Assembly: GCA_964514105.1 (NCBI GenBank)
Contig: CAZEPJ010000004.1
Location: 62,001-126,000, forward strand
Reading direction: 5' to 3'
Origin: CAZEPJ01 sp964514105
GTDB taxonomy: Bacteria; Desulfobacterota; Desulfocorpusculales; Desulfocorpusculum
DNA: 64,000 nucleotides
Shown: piece by piece, positions 1-9,181 of the stretch
Numbering within the stretch: position 1 is the stretch's first letter
Layout: every line of letters begins with the position of its first letter
Notes under the pieces: generated by a model
Database searches by the model: none
Told to the model about the DNA's origin: nothing
The model's input: only the letters and a program-made list of their open reading frames with translations
Position numbers and translations under genes: made by a program

Positions 1-169
1 CCTGATCACAGGGCCGTCTCCCCGGGGACAGGGGCAGGTGACGGGGAGGACACGGTCCCATCGAATCGTCCATGCCCCCGGGGACCCGGACAGGCTTCGG
101 GGAAGGCTCGTTCCCGTCAGAATCGAGCGGAGCCTGAGACACTCCCTGTGGGGCAGGCCGCTGGAGTGA
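1..169 (+). CDS. miaB: MiaB C-terminal fragment (TRAM domain), 5' end outside window
   Basis: Reading frame 2 is open from the left edge to a TGA at 167-169 and encodes about 55 residues. The segment with GRT, then RLRGRLVPVRIERS and SLWG before the stop, matches the end of the TRAM RNA-binding domain of MiaB-type radical-SAM methylthiotransferases, which make ms2i6A37 in tRNA. The catalytic radical-SAM and UPF0004 parts lie outside the window, so RimO/MtaB relatives cannot be fully excluded, although the pattern is closest to MiaB. Its stop lies 12 nt before the next gene, so it is probably the head of the same transcript. The identification rests on a short stretch only. Confidence 0.6.
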   Translation, partial: LITGPSPRGQGQVTGRTRSHRIVHAPGDPDRLRGRLVPVRIERSLRHSLWGRPLE

Positions 170-181
170 GGGAAAGATGAC

Positions 182-859
182 ATGAGCACGTCGTTCGTGG
201 ACTTTCACACCCACACCATCTTCAGCGACGGGGAGCTCCTTCCGGCCGAACTGGTGCAGCGAGCCAGCGAGAAGGGGTGCAGGGGGATCGCCATCACCGA
301 TCACGCGGACAGCTCCAATCTGGAGTTCGTTGTCTCGCGGGTCGCCGCCTTCGCCACGGAACTGGGGGAGGAGTGGGCTGCGCAGGTCATCCCCGGAGTG
401 GAGCTGACCCATGTCCCTCCCAGAAGGATCCCCCAGCTGGCCGAGCGCGCTCGCGCCCTGGGTGCGCGATGGGTCGTGGTGCACGGGGAGACCGTGACGG
501 AGCCCGTGGCGGCTGGCACGAACCGTGCGGCTATTGAGGCGGGCGTTGATCTGCTGGCTCATCCCGGGCTCATCCATGAGGAGGACGCCTCTCTGGCGGC
601 CGAGGTCGGGGTCTTTCTGGAGGTGACCACGCGCAAGGGGCATAGCCTCACCAACGGATGGGTCGTGCAGCGGGCCATGGAGACGGGGGCGCGGCTGCTC
701 CTGGACACGGATACCCACGGCCCCCAGGACATCCTGGACGGGGCCCAGCGTCGGATGGTTGCCCTGGGAGCCGGCCTCTCCCCGGAAGGCTGGGACAGAT
801 TGGTGGCCGACGCCTTGCAGCTCTTGAAGCGGTTGCGGGGCGAGGAAGGAGGCGGGTGA
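182..859 (+). CDS. PHP-domain metal-dependent phosphoesterase (histidinol-phosphatase-like)
   Basis: 225 aa. The PHP superfamily metal ligands are in order: HTH at H9/H11, D16 in SDGE, TDH at 40-41, E74 in GVEL, H101 in VVHGE, H127 in AHPG, and the terminal DTDTHG around 176-179. It is a stand-alone PHP protein with no polymerase domain, and members of this type hydrolyse phosphomonoesters or nucleotides. The substrate cannot be told from sequence. ATG 182 follows a GAGGG box about 9 nt upstream. The last codons overlap the GTG start of the next gene (GTGA type), so the two are translationally coupled. Confidence 0.8.
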   Translation: MSTSFVDFHTHTIFSDGELLPAELVQRASEKGCRGIAITDHADSSNLEFVVSRVAAFATELGEEWAAQVIPGVELTHVPPRRIPQLAERARALGARWVVVHGETVTEPVAAGTNRAAIEAGVDLLAHPGLIHEEDASLAAEVGVFLEVTTRKGHSLTNGWVVQRAMETGARLLLDTDTHGPQDILDGAQRRMVALGAGLSPEGWDRLVADALQLLKRLRGEEGGG

Positions 860-2349
860 CGACTCCCCGTGGTTCCTCCCGTCTCTGGGGACGCTGGGCG
901 TCCTGGGGCGTCCTGATCCTCTGGGTTCTGATGCTGTGCCTGCTGGTGCGCAGGGAGTACTTCTCCGCCTCGCGTGGCCTCCCCCTGGAGGGGCCGGTAG
1001 CCTCTGAGGTCCAGGACCACGTCGGGTGGATGGGGATCTATGCCCAGGGACAGAAGATCGGATTCGCCAACACCCAGGTGTATCGAGACGGCGACGGTTT
1101 CCGGGTGGAGGAGAAGGCGTTGCTGCGCTTGAACCTCCTGGGCGTCCCCAGGGATGTGCGGAACCTCATGGTGATCCGGACCGATGAGCGGTTCGCTCTC
1201 AAGTCCTTCCACATGAGCCTGGAGTCCGGCCCCACCCGCTTCGAGATGATGGGGGACCTGGTCCCGACCGGCCTCTCCCTGGAGATTCGTTCGGGGGGCA
1301 AGGGCCGCCGACAGGAGATCCCTTTGGCGGAGGTCCCCTGGCTGGCCCAGACCCTGCGCTTCTTCCTGCTTCAAAGACCGCTGGCCGTCGGGTTGCGGTT
1401 CCAGCTCCCCCTGTTCGATCCTTTGACCCTCTCGATCCAGCCCCTGGAGGTGGTGGTGGAGGCCCGGGAGTCGCATCGATGGGAAGATAAGATCTTGCCC
1501 GTTTTCCGGCTCGTCTACTCCTGGATGGGTCTTCAGAGCCGGGCATGGGTCACGGAAACCGGGGAGGTCATGCGGGAGGAAGGTTGGGGCGGCTTCAGTC
1601 TGGTGAGGGAGTCCCAGGAGGATGCCCTGGTGAAGAACTGGCCGGCGGGCAGGGGAGTGGATCTCATGAGGGCCTCCGCCGTTTCCGTGGAGACCCCGTT
1701 GCCGTCCCCTCGAGAGCTGTCTTCCCTCAAGATCCGCTTCTCCAAGGTCGACGTGGGGCGGTTCGCCCTGCAGGGTCCCAGGCAGCGGGTTCGGGGTCAG
1801 GAGGTGGAGGTGGTTCGGGAGGATCTAGCCACGGCTGCCGGTTTTTCCCTGCCCCACCCTGGAGGAGCGGGGTATGAATCCTCTTTGGACCCCAGCCCCA
1901 TGATCGAGAGCGACGACCCGGAGATCCGCTCCCAGGCGCGGCGCATCCTGGAGGGGGAGGGCGATGCGCTGCGGGCCGTGTGGCGCCTGCTGCAGTGGGT
2001 CCACGAAAACCTGGAGAAGATCCCCACGGTGAGCGTGCCCAGTGCCCTGGAGGTCCTTCGGACCCGCCAGGGGGACTGCAACGAACACGCGGTGCTGTTC
2101 GCCGCGCTGGGCCGCGCTGCGGGGATCCCCACCAAGCTGGTGGCCGGCCTTGTATACCAGGACGGACGGTTCTACTATCACGCCTGGAACGAGGTGTTTC
2201 TCGGGAATTGGTTCTCGGTGGACCCGCTCATGGGCCAGTTCCCGGCCGACGCCACCCACATCCGATTCGTGGAGGGGGGGCTGGAGCGCCAGGCCCAGCT
2301 CATCCCGCTGATCGGCACCCTGAAAGCGGAGATCGTGTCCCATCGATGA
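856..2349 (+). CDS. Membrane-anchored transglutaminase-like protein
   Basis: About 497 aa from GTG 856, which overlaps the stop of the PHP gene. One hydrophobic helix lies near residues 15-32 (WGVLILWVLMLCLLV), and a long extracytoplasmic part follows. The C-terminal third is a transglutaminase-core domain with the papain-like triad: C408 in GDCNEH, H442 in YHAWNE and D456 in VDP. Such proteins act as proteases, amidases or peptide cross-linkers at the envelope. The open frame continues upstream of 856 in phase, but that part only reads through the PHP gene. Coupling to the ABC transporter downstream (ATGA overlap) suggests a joint envelope or export role; this is inference. Confidence 0.75.
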   Translation: MTTPRGSSRLWGRWASWGVLILWVLMLCLLVRREYFSASRGLPLEGPVASEVQDHVGWMGIYAQGQKIGFANTQVYRDGDGFRVEEKALLRLNLLGVPRDVRNLMVIRTDERFALKSFHMSLESGPTRFEMMGDLVPTGLSLEIRSGGKGRRQEIPLAEVPWLAQTLRFFLLQRPLAVGLRFQLPLFDPLTLSIQPLEVVVEARESHRWEDKILPVFRLVYSWMGLQSRAWVTETGEVMREEGWGGFSLVRESQEDALVKNWPAGRGVDLMRASAVSVETPLPSPRELSSLKIRFSKVDVGRFALQGPRQRVRGQEVEVVREDLATAAGFSLPHPGGAGYESSLDPSPMIESDDPEIRSQARRILEGEGDALRAVWRLLQWVHENLEKIPTVSVPSALEVLRTRQGDCNEHAVLFAALGRAAGIPTKLVAGLVYQDGRFYYHAWNEVFLGNWFSVDPLMGQFPADATHIRFVEGGLERQAQLIPLIGTLKAEIVSHR

Positions 2350-3116
2350 TCGAGATCCATCGACTGTGCAAACGATATGGGTCCTTCGTCGCCGTGGATG
2401 AGGTGAGCTTCACCGTGCAGCCGGGCGAGATCTTCGGATTCCTGGGACCCAACGGCGCGGGCAAGACCACCACCATCCGCATCCTGGCGGGCCTGCTTCG
2501 GCCCACCTCGGGCGCCGTGCGGATCGGGGGATTCGACATCGTCCGAGAACCCGAGGCCGCCAAGGCCATCATGGGCGTTGTCCCCGACCGGCCGTTCCTG
2601 TACGAGAAGCTCACCGCAACGGAACTCCTCCAGTTCCTGGGATCCATCTACCGCCTGGCGCCCTCCGACATCGAGGACAGGATTCGAGGGCTCATGGCAC
2701 TTTTCGAGCTGGAGGATTGGCAGGGGGAACTCATCGAGAACTACTCCCACGGCATGAAGCAAAGACTGGTGATGGCCGCGGCGCTCATCCACCGCCCCAG
2801 GGTGCTGGTCGTGGACGAACCCATGGTGGGTCTGGACCCGCGAGGGGCCCGTCTGGTCAAGGAGATCTTCCGACAGGAGGCGGTCGGGAGGGGGGTGAGC
2901 GTATTCGTGTCGACCCACACCCTGGAGATGGCTCAGGAGCTGTGCGATCGAATCGCCATCCTGCAGAAGGGGCGGGTCATCGCCGAGGGGACCTCCGAGG
3001 AGTTGCGCCGCATGGCGGGGGGCAGCCAGGGCGATCTGGAGTCGGTCTTTCTCAAACTGACGGGAGGGGAAGGTGTCCAGGAGATCCTCCAGACCCTCGA
3101 AGGGACTGCCCTCTGA
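2346..3116 (+). CDS. ABC transporter ATP-binding protein
   Basis: 256 aa. Walker A GPNGAGKTT at 34-42, signature YSHGMKQ at 133-139, Walker B LVVDEP at 154-159, and the switch His in STHTLE. The sequence resembles the DrrA/CcmA/NatA class of single-domain exporter ATPases (COG1131). ATG 2346 overlaps the stop of the transglutaminase gene. The ribosome-binding site would lie inside that gene. The next gene encodes the membrane partner, giving a two-gene exporter. The substrate is unknown. Confidence 0.9.
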   Translation: MIEIHRLCKRYGSFVAVDEVSFTVQPGEIFGFLGPNGAGKTTTIRILAGLLRPTSGAVRIGGFDIVREPEAAKAIMGVVPDRPFLYEKLTATELLQFLGSIYRLAPSDIEDRIRGLMALFELEDWQGELIENYSHGMKQRLVMAAALIHRPRVLVVDEPMVGLDPRGARLVKEIFRQEAVGRGVSVFVSTHTLEMAQELCDRIAILQKGRVIAEGTSEELRRMAGGSQGDLESVFLKLTGGEGVQEILQTLEGTAL

Positions 3117-3176
3117 GACGGCGGAGCCCCTTCGCATGTCACGCGCCACCCGGCGGAGGCGTCCGGGAGCCGTACG

Positions 3177-4880
3177 GTGACTCCTCCCCCATGGATGCTC
3201 CTCCTGAGGCCCGGGTGGCTTTCCCTCCAGCGGCGGATCAGCCGGGGGGATCGGCGCGAACGGCTTCGCGCCGCGGTGTTCCTGTCTCTGGGCGTCCTGT
3301 TCTGGACGTTCACCTTCTGGGGATTCTGGCGGGTCCTGGTCTACTTCCGCGGCATCGAGTCGTTCGGCGATGTCCTGGCGGCCAAGCTCCTCTCCATGAT
3401 CTTCCTCACCTTTTTCGCCCTGTTGGTCTTCAGCAACGTGGTGACCGCCCTGTCGACGTATTTCTTGTCGGACGATCTGGAACTGGTGCTGACGACCCCC
3501 GTGTCCCTGACCGATGTGTACCGGGCCAAGTTCCTGGAAACGGGCGTCAGCAGTTCCTGGATGGTCCTCATGTTCGGTGCCCCCGTCTTCCTGGTGTACG
3601 GCCTGGTCTTTGACGCCTCGGTGGAATACTACCTCGTCCTGCTGGTGGCCCTGCCACCGTTTCTGGCCATCCCGGCCTCCATGGGGATCGCCCTGATCAT
3701 GATTTTGACCAATGTGTTTCCCGCCCGCCGGGCCCGAGACGTCCTCGTGCTGCTGGCCCTTCTGTTCGCAGCGGGGATCTATCTGCTCATCCGTTTCCTC
3801 CAGCCGGAGCGCCTGATGAACCCCGAGGCCTTCAGCGGGGTGTTGAGCTACTTCGTGGCCCTGACCGCCCCCAGCCACCCTTTGCTGCCCAGCCATTGGA
3901 TGACCCAGGCGGTCTCGCCGCTGCTGTTCCAGATTCGGACGGACACGCTGTTCTTTCTGGGGATGCTCTGGTCCACGGCAGGGGCCTTTGTGGTCCTGGG
4001 GGGATGGGTGGCGGCGGCGATCTATGGCCAAGGATGGTCCCGGTCCCAGGAGGGGAAACGGGCCGCCATCTCCCGCTCGGCTTTCGTGAGCGAGCTGGTG
4101 CGCATCGCCATTGGCGCCTTTCCGCCCCCCGTCCGCCCGCTCATGAAGAAGGACGCCCTGACGTTCCTCCGGGACCCCACCCAATGGTCTCAACTGCTCC
4201 TGCTGGGCGCCCTGGTGGTGGTGTACCTGTACAACTTCTCGGCACTGCCCCTGGACAGGGCCCCCATGGAGTCGTGGTACCTGCAGAACATCCTGGCGTT
4301 TCTCAACCTGGGTTTGGCGGGCTTCGTGGTGGCGGCGGTCGCGGTGCGGTTCGTCTTCCCCGCGGTGAGCATGGAGGGAAAGGCGTTCTGGATCATCCGG
4401 TCTTCGCCCATGACCCTGAAGGCGTTCCTGTGGGGGAAGTTCTGGAGCAGCCTCATTCCGCTGCTGGTGTTGTCCGAGTTCCTGGTGGTGGCCTCCAACT
4501 GGCTTCTGGGCGTTTCGCCGCCCATGATGGTCCTTTCTGTGGCCACGATCTTTCTGGCCACGTTCGGGATCACCGGGTTGGGGGTGGGGTTGGGGGCGAT
4601 CTATCCGCGCTTCAACGTGGAGAACGTGGCCCACATCGCGTCGGGCTTCGGCGGGATGCTCTACATGATCCTGGCCATGGGCTTCGTGGGGGCGATCGTC
4701 TTCCTGGAGGCCCTGCCGGTCTACCTGGCGGTTCGTGCCAGGTTCTTGCGCGCCCCCCTGGACGGCTGGCAGTATTTGAGCATGGGGATCTGCTTCGCGC
4801 TGATCGTCGCCCTCATCGGGGCGGCATTCTGGCTGCCCATGAAGCGGGGGCTCGCTGCCCTGGAGGGTCGGGATGGGTGA
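3177..4880 (+). CDS. ABC-2-like large permease
   Basis: About 567 aa from GTG 3177; an internal ATG at 3195 is an alternative start. At least ten hydrophobic helices are visible, for example residues 36-55, 75-95, 125-160, 180-200, 335-355 and 430-560, with a charged central stretch. The pattern is of the large exporter permeases that pair with COG1131 ATPases. There is no ATPase domain. It follows the ATPase gene by 60 nt and is surely its partner. No substrate can be inferred from sequence. Confidence 0.8.
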   Translation: MTPPPWMLLLRPGWLSLQRRISRGDRRERLRAAVFLSLGVLFWTFTFWGFWRVLVYFRGIESFGDVLAAKLLSMIFLTFFALLVFSNVVTALSTYFLSDDLELVLTTPVSLTDVYRAKFLETGVSSSWMVLMFGAPVFLVYGLVFDASVEYYLVLLVALPPFLAIPASMGIALIMILTNVFPARRARDVLVLLALLFAAGIYLLIRFLQPERLMNPEAFSGVLSYFVALTAPSHPLLPSHWMTQAVSPLLFQIRTDTLFFLGMLWSTAGAFVVLGGWVAAAIYGQGWSRSQEGKRAAISRSAFVSELVRIAIGAFPPPVRPLMKKDALTFLRDPTQWSQLLLLGALVVVYLYNFSALPLDRAPMESWYLQNILAFLNLGLAGFVVAAVAVRFVFPAVSMEGKAFWIIRSSPMTLKAFLWGKFWSSLIPLLVLSEFLVVASNWLLGVSPPMMVLSVATIFLATFGITGLGVGLGAIYPRFNVENVAHIASGFGGMLYMILAMGFVGAIVFLEALPVYLAVRARFLRAPLDGWQYLSMGICFALIVALIGAAFWLPMKRGLAALEGRDG

Positions 4881-4943
4881 GCCTGTGGCCGCGGGCGGTC
4901 TGCGGATGCGGGACGTAGCGGGCGGCCGCATGGGAGGGGAAGT

Positions 4944-5573
4944 ATGGAAACTGAGGTCTGGGTCGACTCCCAGGGGGCGAGGCTCCAAGGATGCCTCTTC
5001 TCGGGTGCCGGGGGCGCGGCGGTGATCTGCCACCCCCATCCCCTGTACGGAGGGGACATGGACAACAACGTGATCCGCGCTTCTGCCCGCGCGTTCCAGG
5101 AGCTCGGATGGAGCACGCTGCGATTCAACTTCAGGGGCGTGGGGCGAAGCACCGGTAACGCCGGGGAGGGGGAGGAGGAGGTGTGGGACGTGAGGGCCTC
5201 CCTCCGGTTCATGCGAGAGCAGGCGGGAGTGAGCTCGGAGAACACGATCCTCCTCGGGTACTCATTCGGGGCCTGGGTCGGGCTGCGGGCCCTTCTCCAT
5301 GAAAGGCCCCTGTTGGGATGGGTGGCCGTGGCTCCCCCCGTGGGGATCTGGGATTTCTCCTTTGCCGGTCCCGTGACCGGGCGAAAGCTCGTGGTGGTGG
5401 GGGAGCTCGACCCCTTCGCCCCCGGAAAACCCCTCGCCGATTTCCTGGAAGTCCTGCAGCCGCCCAAGAGGCATCTGCTCCTCGCCGGCGGAGACCACTT
5501 CCTGCGGGGACTGGAATCGACCCTGTGCTGCCGCATCCGGGAGGCGGTGCAGGGATGGATTGGAGCTGGATGA
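4944..5573 (+). CDS. Alpha/beta hydrolase, COG2945-like
   Basis: 209 aa. The N-terminal HPHPLYGG with following NN at 30-42 is typical of the COG2945 dienelactone-hydrolase-like family. The nucleophile elbow GYSFG has S107, the acid is probably D156 in GELDPF, and the base is H185 in GGDHF. RBS GGGAGGGG stands just before ATG 4944. It is a small cytoplasmic serine hydrolase with no signal peptide. It sits in the same direction as the exporter but 63 nt downstream, so co-transcription is likely and a functional link uncertain. Confidence 0.8.
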   Translation: METEVWVDSQGARLQGCLFSGAGGAAVICHPHPLYGGDMDNNVIRASARAFQELGWSTLRFNFRGVGRSTGNAGEGEEEVWDVRASLRFMREQAGVSSENTILLGYSFGAWVGLRALLHERPLLGWVAVAPPVGIWDFSFAGPVTGRKLVVVGELDPFAPGKPLADFLEVLQPPKRHLLLAGGDHFLRGLESTLCCRIREAVQGWIGAG

Positions 5574-5658
5574 TGGATGGCCCTGCTGTTGCACACCGCC
5601 CCCTTCTGGGATAAGATCCGAGGGCGCAAGAGTGGAGGGGGACGACGAGGGGAAGGCC

Positions 5659-6165
5659 ATGGGGATCAACGTTCGCATGAGCGCCATGCCCGGTCCATGG
5701 GGGGAGATCTGGGTGGCCTCCACGGAGCAGGGGATCTGCGGGATCTCCCTGAGGGGGGAAAGGGAGCGCCTGATTCGGGACCTGGATGGGCGCAGGGAGG
5801 GATGCATATTCCTGGACGATCCCCGCTCCCACAAGGACGCGATCCGTCAGATCCGGGAGTACCTCCAGGGCAGACGGCGCCGTTTTGACCTCTCTTTGGA
5901 CCTGTGGGGGAGCCTGTTTCAAAGGCGGGTGTGGGATGCCTTGCTGGAGGTACCCTACGGGGAGACCCGGTCATACAAGGATGTGGCCCTTCGGGTGGGT
6001 GTGCCCAAGGGGGTTCGGGCCGTTGGCCAGGCCAACGGGAGAAACCCCGTCCCCCTCATCGTGCCGTGCCATCGCATCATCCGAAGCAGTGGGGCGTTGG
6101 GGGGGTACGGCGGGGGCCTGGACATCAAACGGGACCTCCTGGCCCTGGAATCCTCCGAACCGTGA
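5659..6165 (+). CDS. ogt: Methylated-DNA--protein-cysteine S-methyltransferase
   Basis: 168 aa. The active-site motif PCHRI has the acceptor Cys at C137, preceded by the helix-turn-helix segment VPYGETRSYKD and the Asn hinge (GQANGRNP). It transfers the alkyl group of O6-alkylguanine to itself, a one-turnover repair reaction. The domain order (short ribonuclease-like N-terminus plus catalytic C-terminus) matches Ogt rather than the Ada fusion. I chose ATG 5659 because the N-terminal beta-strand starts there; the frame is open further upstream but shows no family similarity. The TGA overlaps the GTG of the next gene. Confidence 0.9.
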   Translation: MGINVRMSAMPGPWGEIWVASTEQGICGISLRGERERLIRDLDGRREGCIFLDDPRSHKDAIRQIREYLQGRRRRFDLSLDLWGSLFQRRVWDALLEVPYGETRSYKDVALRVGVPKGVRAVGQANGRNPVPLIVPCHRIIRSSGALGGYGGGLDIKRDLLALESSEP

Positions 6166-7877
6166 CCCCGACATCCTTCTCTCAGCGCTGCATCCTGTGG
6201 GGGCTTGTCTTCCTGCTGGGCCTCTCGCTCCTGGCAGGACTGGGAAGGCATCCCCTCAGGGACTATCGGGAGAGTCGCTTCGCCGAACTGGGAAAGGAGG
6301 TGCTGGAGGGCCCCGATTGGCTGGTGCCCCACCTCAACGGCTCTCCCTATTTGAACAAGCCCCCGCTGCTCCCCTGGGGTGTGGCCCTTTCCTTCAAGGC
6401 CCTGGGCGTGGGGGAGGGAGCCGCCCGCTTGCCCTCCGCCCTGGCCGCGCTTTGCACGGCTTTGGGGGTGGGGTTCATGGCCGGGCGGCTCTGGGGGAGG
6501 GGGAAGGGCCCTCTGGGCGCGCTCTTGTTCCTGGGGACCCCAGGCGCGCACTACTACGGCCGCATGCTCATGAGTGACATGCTCGCCATGGCCTTCATGA
6601 CGTGGGCCCTGGCCGCCTTTGTGGCGGGTTGCCTCCAGGGGGCCAGGGGATGGCATTGGGCCGGCTTCGTCCTGTGTGGCCTCGCCGTTCTGTCCCGCGG
6701 GGTGGTGGGCGTGCTCTATCCCGTGGGGGCACTGGCCCTGTTCACGTTCGTGATTCAGCGAGGGCAGTGGCGGAACATCCCATGGACGAGCGGACTTGCC
6801 CTGTTCCTCCTGGTGACCGTCCCGTGGTTCTTGGCGGCAGAGCTCCGGCACCCCGGTGCCCTTGAACACCAGCTCCTGGCCCAGCAGCTGGAGAGGGCCC
6901 TGCCGGGTGACGCCTCACCGTTCGTGGCCCTGCCCCGATGGCAGATCGTCCTGAGCCTGGCCGGCTTGCTGGGCCCCCTTTCCCTTATCCTGCCCTGGAG
7001 CCTGGGGCGGTTTCGCAGCCCCGGGGGGATGCACGGACTGCTCTGGGTATTCGCTGGTCTGGTGGTGGCGTCGGTTCTCGTCTCGTCGGGACGGAACCAC
7101 CCGTACACGGTGCCGGCCCTTCCGGTCCTAGCGTGCCTGGGGGCGGGATGCCTGGACGGCGTGCTCCGGGAAGGGCCGCGAGGCCGGCTCCCGTGGCTGC
7201 TCACGGCCGTGCTGGGAGGGGCGGTCCTGGCCTCCCTGGGGTGGACCCGCGGGATTCTGGAGACCCTGTCACCGGCCATGGGAGAGGCCCGGACCGTTCT
7301 GGCGGTGCGGGCTTCCATGGCCCTGGTCGGGATCGCTCTGCTCGGCGCTGCGCTCTTGCTCCGGCGGGGGAACGGGGTGTCGGCAGCCCTGGCCCTGGGT
7401 GCCATGATGCTCCCGACGAGCTGGATGCTTCTTCAGGTCCAGTCCCACACGACCCTCAAGGAAAGCCGGGCCCACCTGGGGCGATGGATCGCCCGGGAGA
7501 TCCCGCCGCACTGGCCCCTGGTGGTGGTGGATCCCAGGGACCGGCAGTTCGAAGGTACGGGGGGATGGGCGTTTTACGCCGGGAGGGCCGCGCGCATGGT
7601 CGTCTTCGACGAGCCAGCAACGGTGCGCAGCCAGGCCGCGGGACTACCCAGCTGGGTCATGGGACCGGATGAGCTGACCGGGCTGATTCGCTCGGGCGGC
7701 CCTCTGGTCCTGGCGGCCACGCCCCTGGGGGTGACCAGGCTTGGCCTGGAAGGTCTCCCTCCGCCAGACCGGGAGGACGGGAAATTCCGCCTCTGGGTCA
7801 TTCAGGGCGATGGACCGGAGGCTCCTCCCCCACAGACCTCTCTCCAGACCGGCAGCAGATCCTCTTCCAGGACCTGA
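6162..7877 (+). CDS. ArnT/PMT-like integral membrane glycosyltransferase
   Basis: About 571 aa from GTG 6162, overlapping the ogt stop. The N-terminal helix is followed by a short loop with DYRESRFAELG and then WLVPHLNG and NKPPL, the acidic first-loop signature of GT-C enzymes of the ArnT/PMT kind, which use polyprenyl-phosphate sugars. About ten to twelve hydrophobic helices run to residue ~440, and a soluble C-terminal domain follows. It acts in the inner membrane and transfers a sugar to lipid A, protein or another acceptor, which is not identifiable here. Its 3' end overlaps the convergent glycosyltransferase gene by 76 nt. Confidence 0.8.
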   Translation: MTPTSFSQRCILWGLVFLLGLSLLAGLGRHPLRDYRESRFAELGKEVLEGPDWLVPHLNGSPYLNKPPLLPWGVALSFKALGVGEGAARLPSALAALCTALGVGFMAGRLWGRGKGPLGALLFLGTPGAHYYGRMLMSDMLAMAFMTWALAAFVAGCLQGARGWHWAGFVLCGLAVLSRGVVGVLYPVGALALFTFVIQRGQWRNIPWTSGLALFLLVTVPWFLAAELRHPGALEHQLLAQQLERALPGDASPFVALPRWQIVLSLAGLLGPLSLILPWSLGRFRSPGGMHGLLWVFAGLVVASVLVSSGRNHPYTVPALPVLACLGAGCLDGVLREGPRGRLPWLLTAVLGGAVLASLGWTRGILETLSPAMGEARTVLAVRASMALVGIALLGAALLLRRGNGVSAALALGAMMLPTSWMLLQVQSHTTLKESRAHLGRWIAREIPPHWPLVVVDPRDRQFEGTGGWAFYAGRAARMVVFDEPATVRSQAAGLPSWVMGPDELTGLIRSGGPLVLAATPLGVTRLGLEGLPPPDREDGKFRLWVIQGDGPEAPPPQTSLQTGSRSSSRT

Positions 7878-9085
7878 GTCCATGTGGCGGCCCGGGCCCT
7901 TGCCCGCCGGTGAGCCTCGGCTCCCATGCGTCTGAGGGCCTCGGGGCGGGCCACGAGATCCGTCGCGGCCCTCCGCCATTCTGCCTCATCCCGCCCGGAA
8001 AGGAGGATGCCATCCTCTCCGGCACCACCCATGACGTGTCCGGCGCCTCGGGCACACGCCATCACCGCGAGGCCACTGGCCTGGGCTTCCATGACCACGT
8101 TGGGCCAGACCTCCGCTTCCGAAGGGAACAGAAGGAGGTCGGCACTGGCGTATATCCATCCCAGCTCCTCGTGGGGGAGATTGCCCGTGAGCGTGACCCG
8201 GTGGCCCAGGATGGCCATGACTTCCTCCTTCTGGGATCCGTCGCCCACCACGAGCAGATGAGTGTTCACGCCGCCCTCGATCAGGTGCCCGGCCAATCGG
8301 GCGGCGAGCACGGCACCCTTGACGGGATCGATTCGGCCCACGAAGAGAAGAAGCGGCAGATCCGCGGGCACACCCCATCGGGACTCCAGGAGCCCTCGGT
8401 CTCGCCTCCGCGGATGAAAGAGATCCAGATCGATCCCCCTGCGCAATGGGCGCACCTTGGTTCGGGGGGCCAGGCGGGCCGCCCGCTCCCGGTCTCGGTC
8501 GTGGGACACGAAGACCGCCCGACATCCCGCCAGATATCGGCCGAACCGACGCTCCATGGAGCGTTCCTGTCGGTCCAGATATCGCAGCCGCCCGAGCAAC
8601 CAGCGGGTGACCACCTGCTCGGGCAGCAGGCGCCGGAGGATCCGGGGCGTGTAGACCCTGGCCCACCCGATGATGTCCGTCTGGACGGAGTTGACCAGGG
8701 GCGTCCCGGTTCGCCGGCAGCGCCGCCAGGCGGTCTTGGCAAAGGCGTGAAAGGCATCGGTGGTGTGGATGACGTGAAAACCGTTCAGTCGCCAGTACAG
8801 CTGGGGATGAAACGGGGAGAGATCCGTGTTGGTGGGGATCCCCCGGAGGAAGGGAAGCCGCTCGGTCCCGAGCAGGGGAGGCAGGAGCACGTAGCGCACG
8901 TTGTCATGGACGGTGATGGTCCGGCGGGAATCCCCCAGAAAACAGACCGTCAGATCCAGATCCCTTCGACCCGCGGCAACCCGTGAGATCTGCTCCCACG
9001 TTCCCGCCAGTCCGCCCACCTCCCCCGGATGATTGGGGCGATGATCGACGAGAACGGCGACTTTGAGGATCTGGCGCGGATCCAT
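7802..9085 (-). CDS. Glycosyltransferase family 4 (GT-B fold)
   Basis: About 427 aa. The N-terminal acceptor-binding half begins KVAVLVDHRPN. The C-terminal donor half shows LLFVGRIDPVKG, VVGDGS and the EX7E-type stretch FPSEAEVWPNVVMEA, the hallmark of GT4 enzymes. It is cytoplasmic and builds a polysaccharide or lipid-linked glycan. The start is uncertain: ATG 9085 fits the family N-terminus, while ATG 9106 and GTG 9112 are in frame upstream, and none has a good RBS. A hairpin at 9133-9158 separates it from the lipoprotein gene. Confidence 0.85.
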   Translation of the reverse strand: MDPRQILKVAVLVDHRPNHPGEVGGLAGTWEQISRVAAGRRDLDLTVCFLGDSRRTITVHDNVRYVLLPPLLGTERLPFLRGIPTNTDLSPFHPQLYWRLNGFHVIHTTDAFHAFAKTAWRRCRRTGTPLVNSVQTDIIGWARVYTPRILRRLLPEQVVTRWLLGRLRYLDRQERSMERRFGRYLAGCRAVFVSHDRDRERAARLAPRTKVRPLRRGIDLDLFHPRRRDRGLLESRWGVPADLPLLLFVGRIDPVKGAVLAARLAGHLIEGGVNTHLLVVGDGSQKEEVMAILGHRVTLTGNLPHEELGWIYASADLLLFPSEAEVWPNVVMEAQASGLAVMACARGAGHVMGGAGEDGILLSGRDEAEWRRAATDLVARPEALRRMGAEAHRRARARAATWTQVLEEDLLPVWREVCGGGASGPSP

Positions 9086-9132
9086 GGCCCAGTAGTGTAA
9101 CCCCATGGACACCGCGGGGCAACCGATGGAAA

Positions 9133-9158
9133 GCGACAGGGGGAATCCCCCCTGTCGC
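9133..9158 (-). terminator. Hairpin terminator after the lipoprotein gene
   Basis: An 11-bp perfect inverted repeat (arms 9133-9143 and 9148-9158, loop AATC) lies 23 nt past the stop of the minus-strand gene 9182-9730. Read on the minus strand it is followed by TTTCC, a short U-tract. This fits an intrinsic terminator, although the U-run is weak. Confidence 0.6.
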
Positions 9159-9181
9159 GACCGATGAACGGTCCTGCCCGG

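Noticed and set aside
1..180. Frame 1 open stretch at the left edge
   Set aside because: Open to 178-180 but low-complexity; frame 2 gives the recognisable TRAM end of MiaB instead.
2178..5039. Very long minus-strand open frame (about 950 codons) opposite the ABC/permease genes
   Set aside because: Shadow of GC-rich third codon positions; encodes a Gln/His/Pro/Gly-rich low-complexity translation with no motif, while the plus strand holds clear motifs.
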